Shown: positions 46,431 to 55,298, counted from the first letter of the stretch. The stretch is 64,000 nucleotides of DNA from Bacillus sp. MM2020_4 (GCF_011250555.1 NZ_JAANMZ010000015.1:24618-88617), one strand, 5' to 3'. Notes: generated by a model not told the origin, from the sequence alone. A program made the numbers and translations.

Positions 46431-46444
46431 TGAAAACGGTTACA
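46431..46444 (+). promoter_or_regulatory. cre site (CcpA operator) upstream of aspA
   Basis: TGAAAACGGTTACA matches the catabolite-responsive element consensus (TGWAANCGNTNWCA) at every position. It lies 200 bp before aspA, just ahead of a possible -10 TATGAT (46461-46466). Glucose control of aspartate breakdown is inferred. Apart from this site, the gene-free stretch 46237-46645 shows only AT-rich sequence with no other feature I could support. Confidence 0.65.
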
Positions 46445-46645
46445 ACTACTGTTGCCTTGTTATGATGATTAAACATGTTGAAAGGTTATTTCCAATCACA
46501 CCAGTAAAATGAAAAGGGTGGATTATTATTTCAACAGAGTAATTTCGCTTTTCGGCAGTGAAATGGAAGACAGAAGGGGATATAACTGCTATTATTTTGT
46601 ATGAGCATCATGGTTTTTCAATAAAAGAGTGGGAGACGAAAGCTA

Positions 46646-48064
46646 ATGGACACAATAAGAATCGAACAGGACTTTTTAGGGAAGAAAGAGATACCGTCAG
46701 ATGTATATTATGGAATTCAAACATTAAGGGCGGTTGAAAATTTCCCTATAACTGGCTATCGAATTCATGAAGAGTTGATTAAAGCGCTCGCAATGGTAAA
46801 AAAAGCAGCGGCAATTGCCAATATGAATACTACTCGCTTGTATAGCGGACTGGGAAATGTCATGTGCCAGGCGGCTGATGAAATAATAGAAGGAAAGTGG
46901 CATGACCAATTCATTGTTGACCCGATTCAAGGCGGGGCAGGAACGTCGATGAACATGAATGCAAATGAAGTGATTGCGAACCGTGCCCTTGAATTACTTG
47001 GACACGAAAAAGGAGCCTACAACCATTTAAGTCCGAATAGTCATGTAAATATGTCACAATCAACAAATGATGTATTTCCGACAGCTATTCACATCGCTAC
47101 ACTTAACTTACTTGAGAAGCTGTTAATGACTATGGAGGATATGCATAAGGTTTTCAAAGGAAAAGCGAAACAGTTTGAAAACGTTATCAAAATGGGGCGC
47201 ACCCATCTCCAAGATGCGGTACCAATTCGGTTAGGTCAAGAGTTCGAAGCCTACTCCAGAGTACTGGAACGAGATATGAAACGGATTTCACAGTCTAAGT
47301 CCCATTTATATGAAGTAAATATGGGGGCAACAGCGGTTGGAACAGGTTTAAATGCAGATCCGAAATATATTAAAGATGTCGTCATACAGTTAGCAGAAAT
47401 TAGCGGGCTGCCATTAGTGAATGCTGAACATCTTGTTGATGCAACACAAAATACTGATGCCTATACGGAGGTTTCAGCCTCACTTAAAGTTTGTATGATG
47501 AATATGTCAAAAATAGCAAATGACCTCCGCATGATGGCATCCGGCCCACGTGCAGGACTAGGCGAAATTTCCCTGCCTGCTCGTCAACCGGGTTCATCCA
47601 TCATGCCGGGGAAAGTAAATCCCGTTATGCCGGAACTAATTAATCAGATCGCTTTCCAGGTAATTGGAAACGACCATACCATCTGCCTTGCTTCTGAAGC
47701 AGGCCAGCTTGAATTAAATGTGATGGAGCCTGTACTAGTGTTTAATTTACTGCAATCCATTAGTATTATGAACAATGGTTTCCGGTCATTTACCGATTTC
47801 TGTTTGGCAGGAATTGAGGCAAATGAGGCTCGTTTAAAGGAATATGTAGAAAAGAGTGTAGGCATTATCACAGCTGTCAATCCACACTTAGGATACGAAG
47901 TCGCAGCACGAATTGCAAGGGAAGCCACCATTAGCGGCAGGTCAGTTCGCGAACTATGTCTTCAGCATGACGTTCTTACTGAAGAAGAGTTAGATCTTAT
48001 TTTAAATATTTATGAAATGACCAATCCTGGAATTGCCGGTGCGGCTCTTTTAGATCAAGACTAA
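46646..48064 (+). CDS. aspA: Aspartate ammonia-lyase
   Basis: AspA deaminates L-aspartate to fumarate and ammonia. The 472-residue length and motifs match the fumarase/aspartase superfamily: GGAGTSMNMNANEVIANRAL (about 92-111), GRTHLQDAVPIRLGQEF, and the signature GSSIMPGKVNPVMPEL (about 316-331) with the catalytic Ser. TGGGAG precedes the ATG. It stands alone, not next to ansA, and has a cre site upstream and a terminator downstream. Fumarase C is the main alternative, but QSTNDVFPTAIHIAT and QNTDAYTEVSASLKV fit aspartase. Confidence 0.95.
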   Translation: MDTIRIEQDFLGKKEIPSDVYYGIQTLRAVENFPITGYRIHEELIKALAMVKKAAAIANMNTTRLYSGLGNVMCQAADEIIEGKWHDQFIVDPIQGGAGTSMNMNANEVIANRALELLGHEKGAYNHLSPNSHVNMSQSTNDVFPTAIHIATLNLLEKLLMTMEDMHKVFKGKAKQFENVIKMGRTHLQDAVPIRLGQEFEAYSRVLERDMKRISQSKSHLYEVNMGATAVGTGLNADPKYIKDVVIQLAEISGLPLVNAEHLVDATQNTDAYTEVSASLKVCMMNMSKIANDLRMMASGPRAGLGEISLPARQPGSSIMPGKVNPVMPELINQIAFQVIGNDHTICLASEAGQLELNVMEPVLVFNLLQSISIMNNGFRSFTDFCLAGIEANEARLKEYVEKSVGIITAVNPHLGYEVAARIAREATISGRSVRELCLQHDVLTEEELDLILNIYEMTNPGIAGAALLDQD

Positions 48065-48076
48065 AATGGAAAAATG

Positions 48077-48101
48077 AAAAAAGGGCAATATGCCCTTTTT
48101 T
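48077..48101. terminator. Terminator after aspA
   Basis: The stem AAAAAAGGGCA/TGCCCTTTTTT works in both directions; the gene on the other side is convergent. Confidence 0.85.
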
Positions 48102-48115
48102 CATTTTTTTACGTC

Positions 48116-48457
48116 TTATTTCTTTTCCTTCTTTTTATCGCTTTTCCCTTCTTTAAGGGATCGGTATATTTGCGTATACATACTTCCTTGTTCGATGTAT
48201 TCAAGGAAAAAGGAACCAATTAGTTCTTTATATTCCTCATCCTCAAACATTTTTCTATTTTGTAATTCCATTTCTGCTAAACCATCATAGGTAGAAAGCA
48301 GTGCATATGTATGATCTTTACCGGAAACAGGGGTCAAGATCTCCAATTTATGATCATAATTTTCATTTCGGAATTTTTTCAATTCCTTTAAATTTTCAAT
48401 ACCCTCCTTAAATTTTTCCTGCTTTATGACAAACGTCTGATAAACATAAACAGACAT
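48116..48457 (-). CDS. Small alpha/beta protein, NIPSNAP-like
   Basis: A 113-residue protein. The ATG at 48457 (MSVYVYQTFVIKQEKFKEG) is chosen because GGGAGGTG lies six bases upstream; the ATG at 48481 would run through that binding site. The pattern VYQTFVIKQEKFKEGIENLK and a later HTYALLSTYDGLAEME suggests a dimeric ferredoxin-like barrel of the NIPSNAP/antibiotic-monooxygenase type. The tail is very basic (EGKSDKKKEKK). Function is unknown. It is convergent with aspA. Confidence 0.65.
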   Translation of the reverse strand: MSVYVYQTFVIKQEKFKEGIENLKELKKFRNENYDHKLEILTPVSGKDHTYALLSTYDGLAEMELQNRKMFEDEEYKELIGSFFLEYIEQGSMYTQIYRSLKEGKSDKKKEKK

Positions 48458-48680
48458 TTTCGCACCTCCCAAAATAGACAAATCTATTCAATACTATTTA
48501 CTGATTCCTAAAAATTATTCATTGTCCAAACTGGGTATTTTCCTTTTATCGGTTTTATTGGAAGGATAATGGAAGTGAAAGGTGGAATAGATTAGGAGAA
48601 TAATATGAAACGAATTCCATTTGAAATCGTCCAATAGTATATTCAGGTTATGAAATAAATAAAAGAAAAGTTGGGGGAAA

Positions 48681-49709
48681 ATGATAAAGTTTACTAGGTT
48701 ACTAATCATTTTATTATCAGGCAGTTTAGTCGGGTTAACAGGATGTTCGGAACAATCGATGAAAGAAAACGAGGGAAAGGCAAAAGCAAAAACATCTGAA
48801 CAACAGCAGGTCATGGAAAAAGAGAAAAAAGAAATGGAAGAAAAGAAAAAGGAAGAAGAGAGGAGAAAACTAGAGGAGGCAAAGCCAGTTTACGTCAACA
48901 TTATTGATCCGAATACAAAAAACATTGTTAAAACCTTCAATACAAAGGATTTAGGATTTGGAAAAGATGCTGAAGGATATAAAGTGGAAATAGCAACCTT
49001 GACGAGGGAACTTGCACGAGGAACGAAAGAAACACCAGGTTATGATAAAAGGATGATGCTTGATAAGCTGGATGCAAATGGTCAAGTGATACCAGGTACA
49101 CCACAAACCATTCTAGATGAATCAGAGTTAGCTAATAAGATCTTCCAGGTTTCTGCTAAAGGAGGGGATGTGGAGATTCCCTTATATGTTACCACGAGCG
49201 GCTATAAACCTGAGGAGGCTGCACAACTCGGAGAAGTGGTGGTCGCTTCATTTACTACCTATTTTAAAAGTGGGGTGGCAGGAAGAAACAAAAATATATC
49301 CTTATCCGCTGAAGCAATCAATAATATTATTGTTGGTGTCGGAGATTCATTTTCCTTTAATACAACTGTGGGGCCAAGTGATCAAGAGCATGGCTATCAA
49401 CCTGCGCAAGAAATTGTTGATGGAAAATTGGTTGATGGGATTGGTGGAGGTATTTGTCAGACATCTTCAACCCTTTTTAATGCCATTGACAAATTAGCGG
49501 TAAGTTATATTGAAAGAAATCATCACTCACTACCGGTAGGCTATGTGCCGACAGGAAGGGATGCAACTGTTTCGTATGGCGGTAAGGATTTTAGATTTAA
49601 AAATACAACAGGAGTTCCGTTACTTTTAAAAGCAATTGTAAATAAAGGCTCCATAACAGTAGAGGTTAGGACAGCAAAAGCCTATCAAAGTCTGATTAAA
49701 AAGAGTTAA
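48681..49709 (+). CDS. VanW-family lipoprotein (YoaR-like)
   Basis: The signal peptide ends in the lipobox GLTGCSE, so this is a surface lipoprotein of 342 residues. A highly charged Lys/Glu linker (about 30-75) leads to the VanW domain (about 170-320). That domain holds NNIIVGVGDSFSFNTTVGPS, GIGGGICQTSSTLFNAI (the family's core motif) and LPVGYVPTGRDATVSYGGKD. A G5-like strand pattern closes the protein. GGGGGA precedes the ATG. VanW proteins occur with glycopeptide resistance genes, but their function is unknown and no van genes are nearby. Confidence 0.88.
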   Translation: MIKFTRLLIILLSGSLVGLTGCSEQSMKENEGKAKAKTSEQQQVMEKEKKEMEEKKKEEERRKLEEAKPVYVNIIDPNTKNIVKTFNTKDLGFGKDAEGYKVEIATLTRELARGTKETPGYDKRMMLDKLDANGQVIPGTPQTILDESELANKIFQVSAKGGDVEIPLYVTTSGYKPEEAAQLGEVVVASFTTYFKSGVAGRNKNISLSAEAINNIIVGVGDSFSFNTTVGPSDQEHGYQPAQEIVDGKLVDGIGGGICQTSSTLFNAIDKLAVSYIERNHHSLPVGYVPTGRDATVSYGGKDFRFKNTTGVPLLLKAIVNKGSITVEVRTAKAYQSLIKKS

Positions 49710-49714
49710 ACACA

Positions 49715-49742
49715 AAAAATCCCTTCATTGAAGGGATTTTCT
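49715..49742 (+). terminator. Terminator after the VanW-family gene
   Basis: The stem AAATCCCTTCA/TGAAGGGATTT is followed by TCTT. Confidence 0.85.
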
Positions 49743-49773
49743 TATTCCAGCTCCAGGGCCGCTTGCGCTTTTC

Positions 49774-49986
49774 CTATTGCATTTCTTCCCAATCCGTATA
49801 ATGACCGCTACCTTGACAGCCCGGACATTCGAACGAATTAAAGTAGGCAAATTCATTATAAGGATACACGGTATAGCCCCGTCCTTGACAATCAGGGCAT
49901 TTGCCTTGATCTTTCATATTGGTCACATGATTTTGGTACCTTGTCTCTTTCCATTGATTAAATGAGTTGAGTAGTCCCACTTTCAT
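49774..49986 (-). CDS. Small zinc-ribbon protein with DnaJ-type CxxCxGxG pairs
   Basis: About 70 residues from ATG 49986 (or GTG 49980, better spaced from GAGGTG). The protein reads KVGLLNSFNQWKETRYQNHV and then has CPDCQGRGY and CPGCQGSGHY, two CxxCxGxG units like those of the DnaJ zinc domain. A longer frame from 50076 is possible but lacks a binding site. It probably binds one zinc ion. Its function is unknown, with YuiA-like small proteins a possible relation. Confidence 0.65.
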   Translation of the reverse strand: MKVGLLNSFNQWKETRYQNHVTNMKDQGKCPDCQGRGYTVYPYNEFAYFNSFECPGCQGSGHYTDWEEMQ

Positions 49987-50144
49987 CACCTCATCTTTTT
50001 CCATAGTATGGGTGAAAAATGGAATTTTTATGCTTGAATTGTTTACGAAAGTGCAGTTATGATAAAAACCTTCCATTTATTATTCCTACCTATTATATTT
50101 TTATGAAAAATTAATCATTTTTGTGATGGGTTATTTTTACTTTT

Positions 50145-50449
50145 TTATTTTTGTAAATTGATTTCCATGTTAGAATATAAATTGTACATTTCTGCAATCA
50201 TTCCTGCACCATTTTGCTGTTTACAAATGTCAGTATGCTTCTTAATATCTTTCTACCTAGGAAGTTGGTTAAGTTGATTTTTAATATTTCTTAACAAACC
50301 TTGTTGGCAAATTACTCCTCCACCTATAAAAATTCCCCACCTCGTTCTGAATAATCCTTACTTGGGTTAATTAAGCCTGGCAAACTAAAATCAATACAAC
50401 TCACATTGTATAGATTTTCGAATTCCTTAGCGGCGTTTATTCGCTGAGG
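50145..50449 (-). pseudogene. ROK-family sugar kinase remnant
   Basis: Two pieces in different frames resemble a ROK kinase. The first (from 50449 downward) reads RINAAKEFENLYNVSCIDFS, then LPGLINPSKDYSERGGEFL and a stop; it fits the N-terminal 'IGISxPGxVDxxxG' region. The second reads IGGGVICQQGLLRNIKNQLN, a stop, then NGAGMIAEMYNL, and fits the C-terminal 'GGGxxxxxxLL ... NxAGMIGA' region. The middle of the gene (about 150 residues) is missing. It is clearly non-functional. The rest of 50077-50587 holds only a CTTAGCG/CGCTGAGG hairpin and AT-rich DNA. Confidence 0.6.
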
Positions 50450-50711
50450 TCATGATACAAGCCGTTTCCTTCTCATATCAATTCACATACTAATAACAAG
50501 TCAACTCTTTAATTTTTCTGATTATTGCATAGAAGCATATTTTTTATTTGATTTATTCAACAAAACTAAAGAAGGAGAGGAACGGTTATGGTGAGGAAAG
50601 CAATTATCCCTGCAGCAGGGTACGGTACTCGAGGTCTTCCTATAACTAAAGTAATACCTAAAGAAATGTTCCCTTTGGGTTTAAAGCCTGCAATACATTA
50701 TATAGTTGAGT

Positions 50712-51902
50712 TATCATGAACGAAACTAGCTCCTTACTCGTAACATCGTAGGTTAATTTGGTTAGAATGTTTACTGAAAAAAACAAACCAAATCAGAGCT
50801 ACATTACGGAAGGAGCTAGTCATTATGAAGGATACCATAAAATATGTAGGTTTAGACGTATCAAAAGAAAAAATAGCTGTTGCGATTGCAGATGAAGGAC
50901 GAGATGAGCCTAGATATTGGGATATGATTCCAAACACACCAGAAGCAATTAGGAAATTGATAAAAAAATAGGAAGCAGCGAAAACCTACAAGTGTGTTAC
51001 GAGGCCGGTCCTACCGGATATGCATTGTATAGGTTACTTCTTACGCTAAATATTCACTGTACTGTTATAGCGCCATCTTTAATTCCTCAAAGGCCTGGTG
51101 AGCGTATTAAAACGGATCGTAGAGATTCCGTTCGACTAGCTCAATTATATCGAGCTGGGGAATTAACTTCTGTTTACGTTCCTACTCCAGAGGATGAAGC
51201 TTTACGAGATCTTGTTAGATGTCGAGAAGACGCAGTAGAGGACGAATTGAGAGCTAAACATCGGTTAAGTAAATTTTTATTACGTTATGATATTCAACCA
51301 CCATCAAAGGGGAAAAAATGGACCGTTAGGTATTATAGATGGTTGGACACGTTAAAATTTGAAAACTCTAAACTACAAGTGGTTTTTCGAGAGTACTATC
51401 ATCAAATTAAAGAGATACAACAACGAATCTTAAGACTAGAAGAGGAAATCAGAATACAAGCAACGGACAGTGATCATGCCCCAATTATCCAAGCTTTACA
51501 AACTTTGAGAGGCGTAGCACTGATCACGGCGACTAGCATTGCGGCAGAAATAGGTTCTTTTAAACGTTTTTCGACTCCTAGACATTTTATGGCGTATGTC
51601 GGGTTAGTACCTAGCGAATATTCGAGTGGTGAATGTAGAAAACAAGGAAAGATTACCAAAACGGGGAATCGACATGTTCGTCGACTACTAGTGGAATCTG
51701 CCTGGAGTTACCGATATAAACCGGGCGTTAAAGGTGAATTACAAAAGAGACAAAATGGACAATCGCCAATGGTTTTAGCAATATCCTGGAAAGCACAAAA
51801 CCGACTTCATAAGAAGTATTTTCGATTATTATCAAGAGGAAAAGAAAGTGGTAAAGCTATAACGGCAGTGGCAAGAGAGCTAGCAGGTTTTATTTGGGCA
51901 AT
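50712..51902 (+). mobile_element. IS110-family insertion sequence
   Basis: About 1.19 kb inserted in the galU-like gene. The boundaries are estimated from where the GalU reading frame breaks (50711) and resumes (about 51903), so they may be a few bases off. No terminal inverted repeats or target duplication are evident, as expected for IS110. About 113 bp of non-coding left end contains an inverted repeat. The right end is almost flush with the transposase frame, whose last codons and stop lie in the galU DNA. Confidence 0.85.
50725..50820 (+). promoter_or_regulatory. Hairpin in the IS left end that covers the transposase ribosome binding site
   Basis: ACTAGCTCCTT (50725-50735) pairs exactly with AAGGAGCTAGT (50810-50820), which contains the AAGGAG ribosome binding site nine bases before the transposase ATG. 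Read-through transcripts from outside would hide the site. A transcript starting inside the loop would leave it free. The looped-out 74 nt may also contain or overlap the IS110 bridge RNA, which is inference. Confidence 0.55.
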
Positions 51903-51927
51903 CACGCAGGTATTGAACAGGTGCTAA
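50825..51927 (+). CDS. IS110-family DEDD transposase, frame broken at A7
   Basis: The N-terminus MKDTIKYVGLDVSKEKIAVA (from ATG 50825) holds the first Asp of the RuvC-like DEDD domain. The frame hits TAG at 50969, right after ATA AAA AAA. In the -1 frame it continues IGSSENLQVCYEAGPTGYAL to 51927. That part has the PGERIKTDRRDSVRLAQLYR motif and the C-terminal Tnp-20 domain with LRGVALITATSIAAEIGSF and GLVPSEYSSGECRKQGKITK, where the nucleophile Ser lies. The seven-A run (50962-50968) is a perfect -1 slippery heptamer, but IS110 transposases are usually one frame. A one-base indel that inactivates the element is equally possible. The last codons lie in galU DNA. Confidence 0.85.
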
Positions 51928-52499
51928 TCGTAACTTCAAATTCAAAAAGTTCAATTTTGGACTACTTTGACCAATCAATACACTTAGAGAATTATTTAAA
52001 AAGGAAAAATAAAGAATATTTAATTAAACATCTGGAACTTCCAAAAATTGATATTTGTTATATAAGACAGCCTTATGCAAAAGGACTTGGAGATGCAATA
52101 CGACTTGGGAAAGTGTTTGTTGGGAATGATCCTTTTGGGATACTATTACCTGATGATTTTGTCATTTCTGATCAAACTTTTGCTCTTAAACAATTAATTG
52201 ATGTATATCAGGAAACAAAAAGAAGTGTTATCGGGAGATATATTTTTACTCCTGAGATTTTTCAATGCTTGGAGAATATAAAAGAGGGTGTCGATGAGGA
52301 AATTCACCTAACAGACGCAATAAACGGTTTGCTGAAAGAACAAACAATCAATGGAAAAATCATTTCTGGGGAACGTTACGATATTGGAAATCTAGAAGAA
52401 TATATAGAACTTATGAAAATAATGAGCAAAATATGAGGATTCAGAAAAGCGAACAAAAAATAAAAATTGCAGTTATCGGATATACGTTAAACAAAAAGG

Positions 52500-52524
52500 A
52501 CCGGGCGGTTTTTGCCCGGTTTTG
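52500..52524. terminator. Terminator between galU remnant and nucleotide-sugar dehydrogenase
   Basis: The stem ACCGGGC/GCCCGGT has T or A tracts on both sides. An almost identical hairpin occurs at 61415-61440. Confidence 0.85.
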
Positions 52525-52539
52525 TCTATTTGAAAAAGT

Positions 52540-53850
52540 TTATCGATCGGCGCCTTCTCCGAGCCGAACGATAATGGCAGTACCATTAGATCCGCTAGTC
52601 ACATTCCTTGTATCAAAAACAAGAGGAGCATGATGTAGGATTTTGTCAAGTGGAATGGAGGAATGGTCTGTTAAAATAATCACACAATCCATTTTATTTA
52701 AGACTTGCTCCGTTAACTCCGTATTTGTAAATAAATGACCTTCAATATTTAATGAAGGAATATAGGGATCATGATAGTTGACATTTGCTCCTTTTTGTTT
52801 GAACTTATTAATAATCTCAAGGGATGGCGAATCGCGCGTATCCGCTACATCTTTTTTATAGGTGATACCGTAAATAAGAATTTTTGCTCCTGAAAGGGAT
52901 TGTTTAGGCTGTAAAAGCTCTTCCGTACGGGTAACGATATAGTTAATCATTTTTTCGTTTGCACGGTCTGATAGTGTAATAAATTCACTGCTCGTCTCAA
53001 ATTGCTGCAGTTTCCATTGAAGATATAACGGATCAACAGGGATACAATGACCTCCTATTCCAGGACCTGGATAAAAAGGGGTAAATCCATATGGTTTTGT
53101 CGACGCGGCTCTGACAACTTCCCAAATATCAATCTTTAATTGATCGCAAAGAATGGCCATCTCATTTATAAATGAAATATTGACAAAACGATAGGTATTT
53201 TCAAGAAGCTTGGTCAATTCAGCTGCTTCGGTTGAGGAAACAGGGACAACTTCACGATAAACTTTACTATAAAGGAACTGTGCCTTTTCGCTGCACTTCT
53301 TTGTCACTCCCCCGATAACCTTAGGAATACCTTCTACCGGATACTTTTCATTACCAGGATCAATTCTTTCAGGTGAATTAGCCAGGAAGAAATCTTTACC
53401 GGCATGTAGTCGACTTTGTTCAAGTATAGGCAATAATACTTCCCTTGTTGTACCGGGAAAGGTTGAACTTTCTAAAATAACAAGCTGCCCTTTTTGCAGT
53501 CTCTTTTGAATTTCCTTTCCTGCGCTCATGACAAAGCTTAAATCAGGCGTTTTATGTTTTGTAAGTGGTGTTGGAACACAAATAATTATAGAAGTAACGT
53601 CTTTTATTTCATCAAAATTCGTAGTTGCAGTGAACTGTCCATTGTCTACTACTTTCTTTAACGTAATGTCATCTATGTCTCCAATATAGCTTTTTGAACT
53701 TTGAAGCTTAGCGACTTTGTTAGCATCGAGATCAATCCCTTTTACATAAAACCCCTTTTCCGCCAGCAAGACAGACAAGGGAAGGCCCACATAGCCTAAT
53801 CCGATTACCGCAACTTTTTCCCTCTCCCGCTGTGAATCATGGTTGTCCAT
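52540..53850 (-). CDS. UDP-sugar 6-dehydrogenase (WbpA/UDP-GlcNAc dehydrogenase-like)
   Basis: A 436-residue NAD-dependent dehydrogenase oxidising C6 of a UDP-sugar to the uronic acid in two steps. The N-terminal Rossmann motif is VIGLGYVGLPLSVLLAEKGF (about 14-33). The middle has ESSTFPGTTREVLLP and NSPERIDPGNEKYPV, and the catalytic Cys lies in PGPGIGGHCIPVDPLYL (about 262-278). The C-terminal domain has YKKDVADTRDSPSLEI. The PGIGGHC form and overall motifs fit the UDP-GlcNAc/ManNAc dehydrogenase group better than UDP-glucose dehydrogenase. It is transcribed away from the 54-58 kb glycan operon. Its substrate is inferred from that neighbourhood. Confidence 0.88.
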   Translation of the reverse strand: MDNHDSQREREKVAVIGLGYVGLPLSVLLAEKGFYVKGIDLDANKVAKLQSSKSYIGDIDDITLKKVVDNGQFTATTNFDEIKDVTSIIICVPTPLTKHKTPDLSFVMSAGKEIQKRLQKGQLVILESSTFPGTTREVLLPILEQSRLHAGKDFFLANSPERIDPGNEKYPVEGIPKVIGGVTKKCSEKAQFLYSKVYREVVPVSSTEAAELTKLLENTYRFVNISFINEMAILCDQLKIDIWEVVRAASTKPYGFTPFYPGPGIGGHCIPVDPLYLQWKLQQFETSSEFITLSDRANEKMINYIVTRTEELLQPKQSLSGAKILIYGITYKKDVADTRDSPSLEIINKFKQKGANVNYHDPYIPSLNIEGHLFTNTELTEQVLNKMDCVIILTDHSSIPLDKILHHAPLVFDTRNVTSGSNGTAIIVRLGEGADR

Positions 53851-54060
53851 TCATCTACTCTCCTCGTCTTAAAGAATTTAATACATATTAAGATATGCCC
53901 GACAGTGTGGATGGAAATGGACAAACATCTAAGGGGAACAATTTGGACTCAGTTCAGAAAATAGCAGATTCCATTATCGAATAAACATTGTCTGATTCCA
54001 AGTAAGTATGTGGAAAAATCGACTTACAGAAAAATGAATAGATTGGTTACCAGCCGTTTC

Positions 54061-54086
54061 ACCTTGAGTATAGATGTCATAGATTA
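54061..54086 (+). promoter_or_regulatory. Possible SigK-type promoter of the glycan operon
   Basis: CATAGATTA (54078-54086) matches the SigK -10 consensus CATANNNTA, with AC at 54061-54062 as the short -35 element 15 bp upstream. It lies about 110 bp before the first operon gene. It fits late mother-cell expression, when spore surface layers are built. The motif is short and could occur by chance. The rest of 53851-54194 shows nothing else I can support. Confidence 0.4.
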
Positions 54087-54194
54087 GGGAGAATTACAAT
54101 TCATTATTATATCAAATGATGTGCATCTGGTTTCTTTTTACGGACAAGCGGCAATATGTACAGGCAGATTTGATATAAAGATAAGGAGAAGTGG

Positions 54195-55298
54195 ATGATT
54201 AATCTGGTAGATTTAAGACGTCAGTTTCAAAGTGTCAAAGATGAAGTACTCCAAGCAATGACAGAAGTCATTGATAGTGGTCAATATGTTTTAGGTCCAA
54301 AGGTCAAAGAGCTGGAGGCAAAAATTGCTCAACGGTTAGGTGTCACAGAAGCAATTGCTGTTGCCAATGGTACCGATGCACTTGTTCTCACACTTGAATC
54401 CTATGGAATAGGACCAGGAGATGAAGTTATTACGACCCCATTTACATTCTTTGCAAGTGCGGAAGCAATTTCACAAGTCGGGGCAGTGCCGGTCTTTGCA
54501 GATGTTGACCCCGTCACCTATAATATTGATCCTTTTGAAATAGAGAAAAAAATAACGAAAGCAACAAAGGCGATCATTCCTGTACATTTATTCGGGCAGC
54601 CTGCTGATATGGATGAAATAAACGAGATTGCTAAAAAGCGAGGGCTCTTCGTTATTGAAGATGCCTGTCAAGCGTTTGGGGCTACCTATAAGAATCAGGC
54701 AATAGGCAGTTTGGGAGATGCTGCTTGTTTCTCATTCTTTCCAACTAAAAATCTCGGAACTATGGGAGATGGCGGGATCATTACGACTTCAGATGCAGAA
54801 CTGGCAGGAAAGATTAGAAAGCTACGGACACATGGATCAACGAAGAAATATTATCATGACCGTATTGGCTATAACAGCCGCCTTGATGAAATACATGCAG
54901 CGATCTTGCTGGTGAATCTGACTAAAATAGATGAATGGAATCAAAAAAGAAGGGAGCTTGCTGAACGCTATCAGCAATACCTTGGGAGTGTACCACATGT
55001 GAAATTGCCATTGGAATCAGATAACCGTTCGCATATCTATCACTTGTTCTGCATTGAGTCAGACCGTCGTGAAGAACTAATGCAGGAGTTTTTGAATGCA
55101 CGGATACAAACGGGAGTCTACTATCCGCTCTGTCTGCATTTACAGGAAGTATACCTCAAACTGGATTATAAGAAGGGGGATTTCCCAATAGCTGAATCGT
55201 TATCGGAAAAGCTGTTTGCCATTCCTATGCATCCGTTTTTATCAAAGGATGAACAAAATCAAATTATTGCTATTCTGCAACAAAATGGAGGGAACTAA
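54195..55298 (+). CDS. DegT/DnrJ/EryC1 sugar aminotransferase (WbpE-like)
   Basis: A PLP-dependent aminotransferase that adds an amino group to a keto-sugar nucleotide. The 367 residues show SGQYVLGPKVKELEAKIAQ, VANGTDALVLTLES (about 57-70), PVHLFGQPADMDEINEIAK and VIEDACQAFGA. The PLP lysine lies in CFSFFPTKNLGTMGDGG (about 183). The dimer motif YNSRLDEIHAAIL is also present. Order and motif details fit WbpE, which transfers the amino group to C3 of UDP-3-keto-GlcNAcA. AAGGAGAA precedes the ATG. The next gene begins directly after its stop, and the partner C3 dehydrogenase is that gene. Confidence 0.88.
   Translation: MINLVDLRRQFQSVKDEVLQAMTEVIDSGQYVLGPKVKELEAKIAQRLGVTEAIAVANGTDALVLTLESYGIGPGDEVITTPFTFFASAEAISQVGAVPVFADVDPVTYNIDPFEIEKKITKATKAIIPVHLFGQPADMDEINEIAKKRGLFVIEDACQAFGATYKNQAIGSLGDAACFSFFPTKNLGTMGDGGIITTSDAELAGKIRKLRTHGSTKKYYHDRIGYNSRLDEIHAAILLVNLTKIDEWNQKRRELAERYQQYLGSVPHVKLPLESDNRSHIYHLFCIESDRREELMQEFLNARIQTGVYYPLCLHLQEVYLKLDYKKGDFPIAESLSEKLFAIPMHPFLSKDEQNQIIAILQQNGGN

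Larger units (their letters stand above)
50588..52436 (+). pseudogene. galU: galU-like UTP-glucose-1-phosphate uridylyltransferase, split by IS110
   Basis: The 5' part (50588-50711) encodes [20 protein letters not shown], then [17 protein letters not shown], the nucleotide-binding start of GalU. The 3' part (about 51903-52436) resumes with HAGIEQVLIVTSNSKSSILD and runs to the C-terminus with DIGNLEEYIELMK. The IS110 element lies between them at the point corresponding to 'YIIEEAVEAGIE'. The 3' part also lacks about 48 residues: SVIG passes directly to RYIFTPEIF, skipping the 'HRYGIID ... VEKP' segment of GalU. Catalytic activity is therefore lost twice over. GGAGAGG precedes the ATG. The gene would once have supplied UDP-sugar to the downstream glycan genes. 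Confidence 0.88.
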
